In this document: one piece after another, positions 1 to 46,150 of the stretch
How positions within the stretch are numbered: position 1 is the first letter of the stretch
How the letters are laid out: each line of letters starts with the position of its first letter
Assembly: GCF_002234675.1 (NCBI RefSeq)
Contig: NC_019879.2
Coordinates: 4,336,619-4,400,618 of the forward strand
Direction of reading: 5' to 3'
Origin: Oryzias latipes
Lineage: Eukaryota; Chordata; Actinopteri; Beloniformes; Adrianichthyidae
Length of the DNA stretch: 64,000 bases
Position numbers and translations under genes: made by a program
The notes under the pieces: generated by a model
Told to the model about the DNA's origin: nothing
What the model saw: the letters and a program-made list of their open reading frames with translations, nothing else
The model's database searches: none

Positions 1-148
1 TAAGATACTAGTTTAGAACTAGTAGAAAGCAGACAAAGAGATTTAGGAAATTATGTATTAACAGATATTTTACATAAAATGTTGAATTAACCGAGTTAAA
101 AACAGCATCTTCTTGCTTAGTTTTTGTTTTTATAGCATTTCTGCTTAA

Positions 149-391
149 CCCTTGTGCTATCTTGTGGGGTCCAGATGACCCCACTCCCAGCGTTAATGTG
201 CCTCAGAGGGGGTCATGTCTTGTGGGGACATCTGGACCCCACAAGACCTTTTTTCTTGATTTGTGATCTTCACTGGTGTCCATGGACTACATGAAATAAA
301 TCCTCTCCACCTTTATCCACCATTGTCATGGTAGGGAGAACACGTCAATGTAAGGGTGGGGTCATCTGGACCCAACAAGATAGCACCAGGG
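149..391. mobile_element. piggyBac-like MITE, copy 1
   Basis: A 243-bp element sits between two TTAA tetranucleotides (145-148 and 392-395). Its termini are inverted repeats: CCCTTGTGCTATCTTGTGGG on the left, and a right end that reads GGGGTCATCTGGACCC before AGATAGCACCAGGG. TTAA target duplication with CCC-starting termini is the hallmark of piggyBac elements. There is no coding capacity, so it is non-autonomous. A further 3'-half copy lies at about 725-872. Confidence 0.65.
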
Positions 392-409
392 TTAAGTACA
401 TCTAAAATA

Positions 410-706
410 AAATAAAAAGTTACTTTGTACTGCATTGTAAGTATTACAATAACTTCTGTGGTCTGGATTGCAATTCATGTCAATAATAATGATAATTTAG
501 GATCTATTAAGTTTAAATCAACCATAAACTGTTGTTACTGCCTGCTGTACCTGGAAGTGTACAGAAGCACTGGAGTGTGAAGTCAGTGATAGTAGTCAGT
601 CATTCATTGATCCAGAGGGTTCTGCTGATGTGGACTGCAGTGTTCTCCATGTGAACATCTCCCGACATAAAGACCAGCCTGGCACTGGCCTGGACCGAGC
701 TTTGGC
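410..706. repeat. direct duplication, copy 1 (partner 8610-8906)
   Basis: About 300 bp that recurs nearly unchanged 8.2 kb downstream. It ends in a coding-like stretch ([12 protein letters not shown] on the plus strand) that stays open longer in the downstream copy. The copies diverge abruptly at 707, where this one runs into a piggyBac-type MITE half. Confidence 0.75.
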
Positions 707-719
707 CGGCGTAATGCCC

Positions 720-1227
720 TGAACCTTTTTCTTCAATGATTTGTGAACCTCACTGGTGTCCATGGATTACATGAAATCCTCTCCACCTTTATCCACCTTT
801 GTCATGGTAGGGAGAACACGTCAATGAAAGAAAGGGTGGGGTCATCTGGACCCCACAAGACAGCACAAGGGATAAGTAAAACAAATTATTGATGATCCAT
901 GTTATATTTTTACAGTATCACTGTCAAAACCATATTTTTAAATGAGTTGTTGGTTAATACTGATAAAATATTTAATATATAATAAGTTATTTTCCCTATA
1001 AATAACACACCACCACGCTTCTCTTATTTTTAGTTGGCAAAAGCATTTTTTGTGTTAAATAAAAGTTTGTTTGTTCCTCCACTTTTGTATTCCAAGCATT
1101 TAAACAAAAGATTGGCCGTCTGTCTCTGAGATTTTAAATGACCACCAGTCTCAATATCGACTATAACAAACAAAAAAGCAACAAAACAATATAGCCCACT
1201 TTACCTAAGCAAGAGTATAATTTGCCT
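720..1227. other. intergenic, MITE half then AT-rich sequence
   Basis: The first 150 bp is the 3' half of a TTAA-type MITE, ending GGGGTCATCTGGACCCCACA and then CACAAGGG. The remainder to 1227 is AT-rich unique-looking sequence in which I see no gene. Confidence 0.5.
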
Positions 1228-1371
<144 letters not shown>

Positions 1372-1699
1372 AATATCTATTCTATCTATTCTAATAATAT
1401 TATCTAATCTATTCAAGTAAAATGGAAGAATGGAAACCCGCTGAAGAGAATAGCTCATCGTTAAACCGTGCAAAACCCTGATACTGGAAAATATTCAAAG
1501 GCAGGTAGGTGTGTTAAAGCAGGGTAGGACTGAAAATAAAAAATCCGGCCATGGTTCCCAGAGAATCGGGAGTTGGGAAACACTGGGCTGGACCATTCCA
1601 GGACCTTGAAATGCTTGACATGTATTCAAGCTGGAAGATCCAGCTATGTTTCATCTTCAATGATTTTAGGTTTTTACCTCAAACCTGACCACAAATTAC

Positions 1700-1880
1700 T
1701 TCATTCATCCTTCAATTATTATTAGTCATCCTGTATCCAATCCAGACAGCATGATGTTTCTACCCCCATGCTCAACAATGGGAATGGTGTTCTTGGAAGC
1801 AGCTCAGCATTCTTTCTCCTCCAAACACAGAGAGTTCCGTTTTGGTCTCTCAAGATCATTTGTAAATCACTAGGTAAGAT
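1700..1880 (-). pseudogene. Tc1-like transposase relic
   Basis: The minus strand reads LRDQNGTLCVWRRKNAELLP and then LLSMGVETSCC. This matches the Tc1 transposase stretch around the first catalytic Asp (WSDETK...VWRR...HGGGS) in order, but with substitutions and no flanking domains. It looks like a decayed fragment. No terminal repeats were found. Confidence 0.5.
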
Positions 1881-2790
1881 CTTGCATGGATCCCTGGAGG
1901 AGGTGGAGACTGTAAGTGATCTTGCGTTCCTCAAATCTTCAAATAATCGCTCCAACAGTTGATCCTTTCTCATCAAGCTTATTTAGGATTGGTTCATTCC
2001 GGTCTTGTTCAGGTGAATAATCTTGTTCCTGGTGTCCTTTGATAGCTCTTTGGTCTTGGTGGAAAGGTTCCAGTTTGATTGGTTTAAGGTGTGGACAGGT
2101 GACATTTATACAGACAAGCAGTCCAAGAAGGTGACACTGGTACAGGCAACAAGTGGAGGATAGGATCCCTGAAGTAGTCACGGGTCTGCGAGGGACAGAA
2201 CTCTGGCTTGTTTGCTTGTATGAGGGGAAATCCTTATTTTCTGCACCGTGATACAAATAAATTCTTTAACAATCAAACAATGTGATTTCCTGGATTACTG
2301 TTGTCCATTCCGTCTCTCAGTTCAAAGTGTGAAGACCTCTCCTGTTGCTCTAAATGGAAAAGCTTACAGAACTGATGACTCAAAAATAACTTTTTACCCC
2401 TTTGTATAGACTGAATTAAGTCTTCTTCAATGTAGCCACCAGAAAATAAATATATATGGTTAAGGTTTATGAACCAAAATGATTTAAAAACCCTCTCATG
2501 CTTTTAAACTAAGCCAGCAGCCTTTCTATTCTACATCCTTATAACTCCTTTAAAATCCCTCATATGCTGCTGCTTACAGTTAAACTGGTTTGTTTTGCTC
2601 TTCCCATCTTCCTCTGTTCTTCAGCATGCAGCTGCATGTCATGGTTTCTATAGAAAATGAAAGGCAATTAGTTCGGGTGACTTATTCTGTAAACATTTAC
2701 CGGTAAGTAAAGCTACAGAAGAATCTAGCATGTTCTAGGACGATGTCCAAAAGAATTCATGACACAACGGAGTTCACCTGAAACAAATAA
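1881..2790. other. intergenic downstream of arl5a
   Basis: No gene supported. Around 2320-2400 there is a short repeat (GACCTCTCCTGTTGCTCTAA and following) that recurs in diverged form at 63910-63980. Short open frames here have no splice context or family resemblance. Confidence 0.5.
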
Positions 2791-2796
2791 AAACAC

Positions 2797-2802
2797 TTTA
2801 TT
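2797..2802 (-). terminator. candidate arl5a polyadenylation signal
   Basis: AATAAA on the minus strand, about 515 bp downstream of the arl5a stop codon. It would define a 3' UTR running 3317 to roughly 2780. It is one hexamer among several AT-rich options, so it is only a candidate. Confidence 0.4.
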
Positions 2803-3317
2803 TCAGCGGGTATTCATAGGAAGTGAAGTAAGAAGGGCTTGTTTTTAAATCATCGTTCAAGCATGTTTCAGTCACCAGTGGCCTCTGCTTCAGCATTCTG
2901 CAGCAGGCACCGCGTTTTAGGAGAATACTGGACTGTACACAAAAGGGGGGAATGCAATGAAAACCACCACAGCCAGTCCGGTAATACTGCAAGGCCACTG
3001 TGGACTACATCCACACACAGCTGAAGAATAAAATCCACGTCCAGTTCCAAGTCAATTTACTGATCTCTGTCTTCTTGCTGAGAAAGCCGTGCAGAAGTTG
3101 AACTTTAAATAGTTTCCGGCTCTTTGTTGTCCACTGTTCCGGTAAAAGTGTCATGGTTTCTTTTTCGTTGGTTTGTTTTGACTTCAAATGTCTTTTGAAA
3201 AATAAATTATTACGATAGAATAGAATATCCTGGGGTCTGCCCCAGACTGGAGAGGACCTCACCCTCCAGTCCCTCGTATGCGGATGCAGAAAAAGACAAA
3301 CAAAACCGTCAAGCTCA

Positions 3318-3366
3318 TCATCTGACGCGCAGTCGTGACATCATCCACTCCAGACCCTGGCACAAC
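3318..3366 (-). CDS. arl5a: arl5a coding exon 6 (C-terminus)
   Basis: Encodes [15 protein letters not shown] and a TGA stop at 3318-3320. The acceptor CCTCCAG precedes position 3366, and the first base completes the split Gly codon. Confidence 0.95.
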
Positions 3367-6300
3367 CTGGAGGTAAAAAGAGACGGAGAAAAAAAAAAAG
3401 GTGAAGATAAAAATAAAGATACACCAAGTCAGGACAAAAACTCAGCACTTCATTCAAATATAGTCAATGCCATGCATGTGGGGGTTAAGATGGAGCGGTA
3501 AATGGAGTTCTTACCCCTCCCCTGTAAGGGCGCAACAGGCCTGGATGTGCCACTGGTGGTCTTTGACGGAGGTAAGTTGGAGACTCTGAGAAATCTCCGC
3601 TACAGTCATACAGCCTTTCACATCCTGCTTGTTGGCAAAGATTAATAAGCCTGCTTTTCTTAAGTCCTGGAAAGAAAAGAAAAAAGGATAAAAGAATACA
3701 GTTTAAATGGATGACAACGTGATGAGAACACACAGGCACAAAAACATCCCGTTCATATTTACATACATTTGTACAATACATGTTCATCGAGTCAACAGCT
3801 CTTTATACAGCGTAGGGTTATTGATTCATTCAAACTTGGATCAGATTTGATATCAAAGTCTGCTCTTCTCTCAAAGGCTCATTTAGTCCAACTTAATGAA
3901 GATCTATAGCATCCAATAAAGACTTTCACAGACAAATACATTTATAGTAGACTGATCATTGTCGTTGTAACCTTACACGGCAAAATAAATACATAACTGT
4001 ACATTTCCAAAAGCCTTTTTAGACATTGATCTGTGTTCTGCAGTGCAGTTTAAGAAAGCAGGTTTTCAACACAAATACAAGATAAAAAAGGGAGATTTAT
4101 GAAGAATTCTGAGGGAACAGGACAGGAAATAGAAACTACGGTCCAATGATTAAACTAACATTTAAAAACTAGAAACTTCATTTAAAAGAGTTCATCTGGG
4201 ATATGTTGACTTACTTCATGTGCAAGCATTCTGTAGAGTTCTTCTTTGGTCACAGAGATTCTTTCTCTGTCTGTGCTGTCAACCACAACAATTACAAACT
4301 AGACAACAAAGACAAAATCAGGTTGGTTAAAATTTCACTTTTTTTTTTTAATTTCTTGCAAACGTTTGAAAAGATTCTAGTAAAACCTAGGAACTACGTG
4401 GAGAGAATAATTCCAGCTTTCATCAGCAAAGTCTCATTATGTAAAAACAAACACAAGAGTACACAATAAAAAAAAGGTGTAACAAACAGTTGTGTTTCAC
4501 ATTAGAAGGGAGCCAGAGCAATGATTACCTCCGTGTTTGTGTAATATGTATTCCACGAAGACCTAAGGGACTCCTGACCCCCGATGTCCCACATGAGAAA
4601 ATGGGTGTTGTTGACGACAATCTCTTCCACATTACTTCCTATTGTAGGGGAGGTGTGCACCACCTCATTCATTGAACTGCAAAACACACACACGCACATT
4701 ACAAAAATAATCATAGCAAAGAAAAATAGCTTTTTTGCCCTTAGCTGTAAACTTATGAAACATATTTCAAATGCAAGGTGTGTTGCATGTAGAAACTTAC
4801 AACTGGTACAGAATTGTAGTCTTGCCTGCATTATCCAGCCCCACAATAATTACTTTGTGCTCTGTGAAAGTAAAAAAGACGGAATTGAATGTGATGGTGA
4901 CCAGTTGATGCTAACGTCATTTGCCTTATGTATTCATTTCTCTAAAAGCTGGGCAATATGCCTAAAAGATAGAATCTCAGATTTTTTTTAATACAAATTC
5001 AAGTTTAATCCTTTTTTTCCCTCCCTGCCTATGCTTTCTTGAACAAAAATTACAAATGACAGAATATATTTACCAAAAACTATTTTATTTTATCATCTCC
5101 TTTGGAAATTGGCTCCAACACAAAGTTTAACTAAATCCAAGCTGTCAAAATGTTTGCAGAACAATGCAGCAGATGTTTTGTGAGCTACCACTAGCTTGAG
5201 CATCTCATAAAGAGAAATACTAGAACGCACTGGGAAAAGCATTTTTGGTAGGATTAGCCTGGAAACGGATTTAGCTGCGTTTGGTTTGAGGCTCCAAGTT
5301 TGAAGACACTACCCCACAGAGACCAAAATCTCACCGGACTCACCGGAAAAGTTGACCTGTAGATTAAACAAAAAATCTACCAAACAAAGGATTTCACAAA
5401 TAAAAACTGTCATCTAAGAAACTGATATTAGGTTAAATGCAAACAGAGAGGAAGTCACAACATAATGAAACATCAGATAAAACAGGTTTCTTTTGTAAGG
5501 AACTCCTGTATTGATTTCTACTCAGTCTTTGCTTCTGCTTTTGGTGTTTTCATGCTGTCTATGAAATGTTGATTTTCAATCCCAAATGAGTTGTTTGTGC
5601 TTTCTTAATAGAAAATACCCCATGAGAAAAGGGTTTCAGTCAGTCAACTGTAGTCTGAACCAACTGGAAAGTCTAAAGCTGCTGAGAAAACGAGAACAGA
5701 TTCACTAAAGGGGAGCGGATTGACAGAAGAAGCACTTTATTCCTAATTCTGCCTCCAGTTGATCCATTTTTACATGAGATCAGAACTAAAACTGCCTAAA
5801 AACATGACCATGTGTCGGATTGTTGCCACTAACAGTAAAGATGCAGTGCTCTCGCGGGGGGGGGGGGGGGGGGGGGGGGGCTTTTTTTAAGTTCAATGCC
5901 GTCTCTGTCCTATTGATACATTTCTAAAGGCTGAATGAAATCTGCACACCATAAAGCAAACATGAACTGGCTTTAGCCAATAAAAGATTTGTTGATAAGT
6001 TGACAAAAGATGAACATCTGTTTAAGCAAATTATCAAAAAAGTAAAGTCGAGAATAATTTAAGTTGTGTTGACTCTTCTTTAAATTAAACTGTTGCAGTC
6101 AAATTGAAATGATGTTTTCGGCTGTTTTGCTATTTGTTCATAAGTTCATTTGATTAAGTAATATCGCCATCCCAATATGTATCATTAATATAGCAGCCCT
6201 ACTCAGAAATGCAATTTTTAAGTTAATTTTCATTTTATTTGTGCTCCGTCATAAGAAAAATGGCACAAGAACATGTTAAAAACCCCAAAAATGCCAATTT

Positions 6301-9300
6301 TATTGTAGTGCATCTTTAACTTGAGGCCTTGCTTTTCCCACAGACATAAAGAAAACATTGGAAAGGTCAAACTTTAAAGAAATATATCAATTTCACTGAG
6401 AGACAGAGCTTATCGCTACCTTTACTAATAAAGTCCCACTTGTTGTCACACACCTTGTTGTCGGACAGTTGTTGTTTTTCATGTTTTTACAGTGAGCTGC
6501 AGTCAAAGCCAAGCTTGGAACTCCCCCTTAAAGCTGTGTGGGGGGAACTGGTTCTGAAGTGGATTTAAACCTACAACCTCTCAACTACAGTCCAAAACAT
6601 CAGCATCTTTCACACAAGAAAAGGTAAACAGCTACTTACAAACAATGTTTATGGTTGGAAAAAGTACTTTTATATTTGGAGAAGGTGTATTCCGTTTCCT
6701 GTTACGGGTGTCACTAACACTAGAACTGAAACATTAATAAAAGAAAGTGAAAAGTGGAAAGAAAGTTGAAAGAAAAAGCAAACACAATCAAGTCTAATCA
6801 AGGTAAAAATAAAAGCTGCCTAATGTTCCAAGTTCACTCTAAAGATTGAATTGCTGTAAACGGCTATTTTTACTTCCAACAAAGGGGAGATGTGGTGCAG
6901 CACGCAGATGTCTCACTATATTAACAAAACTGCAACTGAAATATGGAAAAACAAGTCATGTGAACAAAAATAAGGTCACGCAGGTGCAAGTTTAGAAGAT
7001 GGCTTGAAGAAAACAGTAGTGTGAGCTGGATCATGCATTCTGCCATCATTACAAGACTCACTTCAACGAAAATAATGTTTTTTCCTGTAGATCTTTTCTC
7101 ATGATATGTCTAAAGAAAGGCTGATGTTATTCTCATGTATTTACGTGGGAGCAGCACAAAATGTGACCAAAGTTCCTGTTGGCCCCACGTAATGCACATT
7201 GCTGCATCGCCCACATATATTTTAAGTGTCCAAGTTTGCATTTTGTGGTTAAATTAAACTTAAATTCCCATTAGCGCAGCTAGGTGTGTCAAAAGTGTTC
7301 TCCGCATTTGATCCATGGAGAGGCGGGGAGCAGCAGACGCAGCCGTGATCAGGAACTATTTGGTGGTTTAACCCAAACCGTAACCCGTAACCCGTAATCC
7401 TAACCTTAACCCTTCCGCTAGGTCTGTGCTGCTGAGAAAAGAGTTCAGGGCTGGCCGCACGCATTTTAAAAAAGTATGTGTGGCCAGGCACCTTCATAAA
7501 GAAAACGAGTGTGTTTGTTCAAATTGCTGTGAGTCAGCAGCAGATGCAAAAAAAGCCTTTGGAAAAAGCTTGTAGGTGTGATGTAGAAGCTACTATGGCG
7601 AGTCTCAAGCTCCCAGCTCTGCTCTATTCTGATGCATTTGTAGACAAATAGGTCCATGTGCGTCTTTGTTTTTCTCATCCGATCTGGAATCTGGATCAAA
7701 ACTGTACGGCTGGATGGCTCCATTTTTTCCCCTCAATTATTCTACATTTATTTGAACAACATTATATACTGTTTTGTATTTAGATAGAGAGATAGATAGA
7801 ACCAGTCTATCCTCGAGATAGCTCACCTTTTTTTTTCAGCAGTAATGTTAGGTTGGTGGTGTGAGTAAGCTAGCAGGAGAGGCTGTTAACAGATGGATAT
7901 CAGGGAGTAAGGGCGGGCTCACTCCGAGCCAACAGTCCCGCCCATAACTCAGAGGTGAACTTCTAATGAACTCTTGCTGTTCTGCAGAAACTATGTCCTA
8001 GGAAACGACAGGTTTTTTCATTTGAGCTAAAAAAATAAATAAAAATAAACGGCATCATCACAATTGAAAGACCACTGGGAATGCTTTGAAGATTGATCAA
8101 AAGAGGACCGGAGTGGGACTTTAACCCTTGTGCTATCTTATGGGGTCCAGATAACCCCCCTCCCAACGTGCGTCTAAGGCAAAACATTACTAAGGAAAGT
8201 AAAGAGCAGTCATCCAAATAACTGTATGAGCAAGAGTAAAAAAAAAAAGTAACTTTTCAATAAAAAAGTGAATTAGAGCAAAAACTAGTTAAATAAGGCA
8301 AAAAAAAAACCAATTTAGGACATTATGTATTACCATATGCTTAAATAAAATGTTGAATTAACTGAATTAAAAACACCTCCACCTCCAAGGCACATTAACG
8401 TTGGGAGCGGGGTCATCTGGACCCCACAATACAGTGCGCTGAACTTTTTTATTCTTCAATGATTTGTGATCTTCACTGGTGTCCATGGATTACATGAAAT
8501 CTTTCCACCTTTATCCACCTTTGTCATGGTAGGGAGAACACGTCAATGTTAAGGGTGGGGTCATCTGGACCCCACAAGACGGCACAAGGGTTAAGTACGT
8601 CTAAAAAAAAAAATATGTTACTTTGCACTGCATTGTAAGTATTACAATAACTTCTGTGGTCTGGATTGCAATTCATGTCAACAATAATGATAATTTAGGA
8701 TCTATAAAGTTCAAATCAACCATAAACTGTTGTTACTGCCTGCTGTACCTGGAAGTGTACAGAAGCACTGGAGTGTGAAGTCAGTGATAGTAGTCAGTCA
8801 TTCATTGATCCAGAGGGTTCTGCTGATGTGGACTGCAGTGTTCTCCATGTGAACATCTCCCGACATAAAAACCAGCCTGGCACTGGCCTGGACCGAGCTT
8901 TGGACGGCGGGACTCGTGTTTCTATGACCTGCTTTACTGATTCAAGATCACCTGACGTGGTTTCACTTACGTGGAGCTCGAACCTGACAACCATGAATAA
9001 CCAAACGCAAGCTGGACTCATAAAAGTTAGTGGAACAATACATCATCATCTGCGGCGACGTGATTAAACAGAAACCGACACACACATTTATTTGACCTGA
9101 AGTCTTCGCTGACACACAACAACCCTGCTGTTAAAATGACAAAGGATCCGAGCTCGAAGGCTAATTAGATGGGTGAACGAACAAGATCATCGGGCCTCCA
9201 AATAGAACCAACGAGTCCAAGAACCTCGTCTCCCCCCCCCCCGACGAAACCATGCTTACCTTGGTGATTAAAAAGCCTCCACAGCTTTGTGAAGAGTATC

Positions 9301-9305
9301 CCCAT
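3318..9305 (-). CDS. arl5a: ADP-ribosylation factor-like protein 5A, complete (6 exons joined)
   Basis: Small Arf-family GTPase. Family knowledge: ARL5 proteins act at the trans-Golgi and recruit the GARP tethering complex. Exons 9260-9305, 4801-4861, 4529-4676, 4215-4298, 3515-3666 and 3318-3366 join in phase to 540 nt, giving 179 aa, the usual ARL5 length. Visible motifs: Gly2 (MGILF) for N-myristoylation, P-loop GLDNAGKT near residue 24, WDIGGQE (switch 2), NKQD and CAL for guanine binding. Choices such as [15 protein letters not shown] and the C-terminal [12 protein letters not shown] match ARL5A better than ARL5B, and the cacnb4-stam2 neighbourhood agrees. Every intron is GT-AG. Intron 1 is 4.4 kb and repeat-laden; the rest are short. 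No defect seen, so it should be functional. Confidence 0.96.
3515..3666 (-). CDS. arl5a: arl5a coding exon 5
   Basis: 152 nt encoding [15 protein letters not shown] to ACCALTGEG, carrying the NKQD and CAL guanine-specificity motifs. Acceptor TTTCCAG, donor GTAAGA. Confidence 0.96.
4215..4298 (-). CDS. arl5a: arl5a coding exon 4
   Basis: 84 nt, 28 codons, phase 0 at both ends: [20 protein letters not shown] and on to MLAHE. Acceptor TGTCTAG, donor GTAAGT. Confidence 0.96.
4529..4676 (-). CDS. arl5a: arl5a coding exon 3
   Basis: 148 nt encoding [19 protein letters not shown] (switch 1) through [21 protein letters not shown] (switch 2). Acceptor TTTTGCAG, donor GTAATC. Confidence 0.97.
4801..4861 (-). 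CDS. arl5a: arl5a coding exon 2 (P-loop)
   Basis: 61 nt encoding [19 protein letters not shown], the phosphate-binding loop. Acceptor TTTCACAG, donor GTAAGT; codons are split at both ends and restored by the neighbouring exons. Confidence 0.96.
5856..5880. repeat. G25 homopolymer
   Basis: Twenty-five consecutive G on the plus strand (C on the transcribed sense strand of arl5a). It could form G-quadruplex DNA, and its length is likely to be polymorphic or misread. Confidence 0.95.
7500..8122 (+). mobile_element. MITE family A, copy 1
   Basis: One of five related copies in the window (others near 21360, 24850, 54785 and 59203). The shared core contains GCTAGCAGGAGA, GGCGGGCT, CAACAGTCCCGCCCATAACT and TCTGCAGAAACT. 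Ends are related to CCCACTCTGATGA; this copy ends GGAGTGGGACTTTAA. Confidence 0.7.
8125..8590. mobile_element. piggyBac-like MITE, copy 2 (with internal insertion)
   Basis: Begins after TTAA at 8121-8124 with CCCTTGTGCTATCTTATGGG and ends ACGGCACAAGGG before TTAA at 8591-8594. It is twice as long as copy 1. The extra block (about 8180-8390) resembles window positions 1-110, so the insertion has been shuffled with flanking DNA. The left TTAA is also the end of MITE-A copy 1. Confidence 0.55.
8610..8906. repeat. direct duplication, copy 2
   Basis: Nearly identical to 410-706. Beyond 8906 this copy keeps an open plus-strand frame ([20 protein letters not shown] and on, to a stop at 9065-9067), giving 79 codons from an ATG at 8828. 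The product is not recognised. Confidence 0.7.
9260..9305 (-). CDS. arl5a: arl5a coding exon 1 (start codon)
   Basis: ATG at 9305-9303, encoding [15 protein letters not shown] followed by the donor GTAAGC. The start is fixed by the family N-terminus with Gly2, the myristoylation site. Confidence 0.96.
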
Positions 9306-9669
9306 GGCTGACGGCGACGCTTGTTGAGTCCAGCTTGTAAAGCACCCCGGTAACTTAGCTAACTAGCGTAAATGATTGCAGTGCTGATGTCAACTTCACC
9401 TCAGTAAGCTAGCAGGCTAACTACACCGACAAAGGACAGTTAAATAGCTCGAGCAAAGCTGTCATGATGATTATGCGCCAAGCTTACAGCCCTGCATGGC
9501 CTGAAAACCTGTCATGTACAACACTGACGGCTAATGTTGCTACAGAAAGAAACGGAAGATACACGCTAACCACCGTTGCTAAGTGGTTGATATCAGCTGG
9601 CTGTTCTGAAGTGCGCTTGGTTGTCAACCTTGCGCATGCGTACTACGGCAACTACTGTTCAATTCAGAT
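9306..9669 (-). promoter_or_regulatory. arl5a: arl5a 5' UTR and core promoter region
   Basis: About 360 bp between the start codon and the microsatellite. It contains an NRF1-like palindrome TGCGCATGCGTA at 9631-9642, typical of housekeeping promoters close to the start site. No TATA box is in a convincing position. The transcription start cannot be fixed from sequence alone. Confidence 0.5.
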
Positions 9670-9893
9670 AAATATAATATAATATAATATAATATAATAT
9701 AATATAATATAATATAATATAATATAATATAATATAATTAATATAATATAATATAACATAACATAACATAACATAACATAACATAACATAACATAACATA
9801 ACATAACATAACATAATATAATATAATATAATATAATATAATATAATATAATATAATATAATATAATATAATATAATATAATATAATATACAC
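9670..9893. repeat. pentanucleotide microsatellite (AATAT)n-(AACAT)n-(AATAT)n
   Basis: About 220 bp of 5-bp units. A central block (9753-9815) has C in place of T in each unit, flanked on both sides by AATAT units. It lies immediately upstream of the arl5a promoter. Open frames across it are repeat artefacts. Confidence 0.95.
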
Positions 9894-11615
9894 AAAAATA
9901 AACAGTCCTTCAGTTCTTAACACTAGTGCACACAGGATAAGAAATATGGATAAACCTTTAATGCTTGTTTTTGGAAAAAAAATGCTGCAAGAACCAGGAT
10001 TAATTTAAATTTATTTTAGATTCCAGCTGACAGTGCACACAAATTGTCCATCAATGCATTTTTTCCTTACAGGCAGTATTCAGATCTGTAGATCAGTGCT
10101 CAACACACAAAAAATGATTTGTCTGAAAAAAACAATTATGCCATTTCTTCTCCAGAAGAATAAAAAAAACTGTCATTTTACATTAATAAATGATCCGAAA
10201 TCTTAATTTTAATAATAGCTCATTTCATCATAAATTCATACAATCAAACAGCTAAAATACAAATAAAAGTTTGGGAATTTAATGATAGTAGCAGGAAAAA
10301 GTCACTGTGAGCATAGCAGTTCAGTCCTGTGCAGGTGCTTTGTTTTATTGTAATTTTTACATTTATCTAGAGCAATATCGTGACGGCTGATGCTAAAAAT
10401 AAAAAGAATGGACGCGACTGATTGGTTGCTACTCCATGAAAGTATTTCTGCATTTCATTAATTCATGGACTCCTTAAAAATAAAGAAAATATTTGATCAT
10501 GGTTCTTTTTTTTTTTAATTAATGCCTCAGTAAGATTTTAAAACGAATGAGTGCATTTAAATTTGATATAATAACATGGAAACTCAGAGAAAATAACATT
10601 GATTTTCTTACATTGTTTTAACAATATATACACATGGAAGCCCTCAATATAAATTCTACACTAAAATTGCAACTCTGTCAATTTTATGACGTCCAACTAA
10701 ATCCACAGCCAAAACAGTGGTTATTTTATGCACTGCATGTGAAAATCACACTTTGCATGATGATTCAGATATTCTCTTTTACCTTCAGTTTTGGTAAACG
10801 ATAATAAAACAAATTTTCTTTCCCTAAAAAGGCATTACTTATAACCACATTTCCATCAAATAGATGAAAACATAAACGCTACACTTCCAGGTCACAATGA
10901 CCTCTCATTCCTGAGGTTAGGATATGGAAATGTTTAATATATGCACAACGTTTTCTATTATACACAACAAAAACAAAATATGTGAAGTTTACTGCATTGG
11001 TCCTGAATAACATTTAAAAAAAAAATCTAAATCTAACATTTAGGATTAGGCTGTGCCACAGATTTGATTTTGCTTACATAAAACACAATAGCATACAAAC
11101 TTGAAATGGATAATCGATGCATTATATTTTCCTTCCTCACTTCCTGAACTTGTTTTGTGCTGATCATCTGTCTGTTGCTAGCTTTAGTCAGACAGTGATC
11201 TGTTAATACAGCCCTACCCGCATGCTACAGTGAAAGCTGAGCTATTCGGATGGTCCGGAAAAAGTCAACATCCCGCGCTTTCACTTGTTGGATCACTTGA
11301 ATTACAAGCCATTTCTAGAACATGTTTAACAATGTTTGACTTTAGCTTTCCCTTTAAAACATCTATTCTGCTTTTGTGCTACTTTCATATCCAGATCCTT
11401 GGTGATGCCAAAGCAAAGGCAGGATTCATGAGCAAATGTCCCTTTGCCAAATGCCAAGGCCAAGGGGGATATGAGGTACTACATAAAAATAAGAGATTGT
11501 TACATTTTACGTGAGTCTAGTGGAACTATTGAGTTAAAGTGGCAAATGCTGCCTGCTTTCGTGCTGGACGATCACAGGCAGAGAGGCCTACAGCGTGTCA
11601 ACAACAGGATCCAAC
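9894..11615 (-). other. cacnb4 3' UTR and cacnb4-arl5a intergenic DNA
   Basis: AT-rich sequence downstream of the cacnb4 stop and upstream of arl5a. The proximal part is presumably the cacnb4 3' UTR. Several AATAAA-like hexamers occur on the minus strand and I cannot choose among them. No additional gene seen. Confidence 0.5.
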
Positions 11616-45899
<34,284 letters not shown>

Positions 45900-46150
45900 C
45901 TCCGCCAGTTCGTCGGTCCAGGGCGGCGGCTGCCGCTCCACGCCGCTCCATTGGAACTGCTGCTGTTCCGGTGTCGGGCAGTGAAGCGCGGACTCCAGCT
46001 TCACTCCGGATCAGACCCTCAAACGGAGAGAAATAAAAGAAATGGCTGGAGCTGACCGCGTTGCTGTTCTCCTCTGCCCCGTGAAGCAGCACGGACAGCT
46101 GCCCAGCATCAAACGCCGCTCTCATCTGCCCATTCACTCTCTTTATAACG
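45900..46150 (-). promoter_or_regulatory. cacnb4: CpG-rich 5' UTR/promoter of cacnb4 long isoform
   Basis: GC-rich, CpG-containing block in an AT-rich neighbourhood, directly upstream of the putative long-isoform start. Open frames across it are probably due to its composition. Confidence 0.5.

Larger units (their letters stand above)
4862..9259 (-). other. arl5a: arl5a intron 1
   Basis: 4.4-kb intron. It holds a 25-G homopolymer (5856-5880), a short degenerate TAACCC-like run (7371-7412), MITE-A copy 1 (about 7500-8122), a piggyBac-type element (8125-8590) and the second copy of the 300-bp duplication (8610-8906). No other gene is supported in it. Confidence 0.8.

Noticed and set aside
4584..4991. 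135-codon plus-strand frame
   Set aside because: Runs antisense across arl5a exons 2 and 3 and their intron.
7371..7412. Interstitial telomere-like TAACCC run
   Set aside because: Only about five degenerate units (TAACCCG, TAACCC, TAATCC), too short and irregular to call a telomeric tract.
9659..9923. Tyr/Ile/Leu-rich frames and a CRISPR-like regular repeat
   Set aside because: It is a pentanucleotide microsatellite with no spacers. The frames are repeat artefacts.
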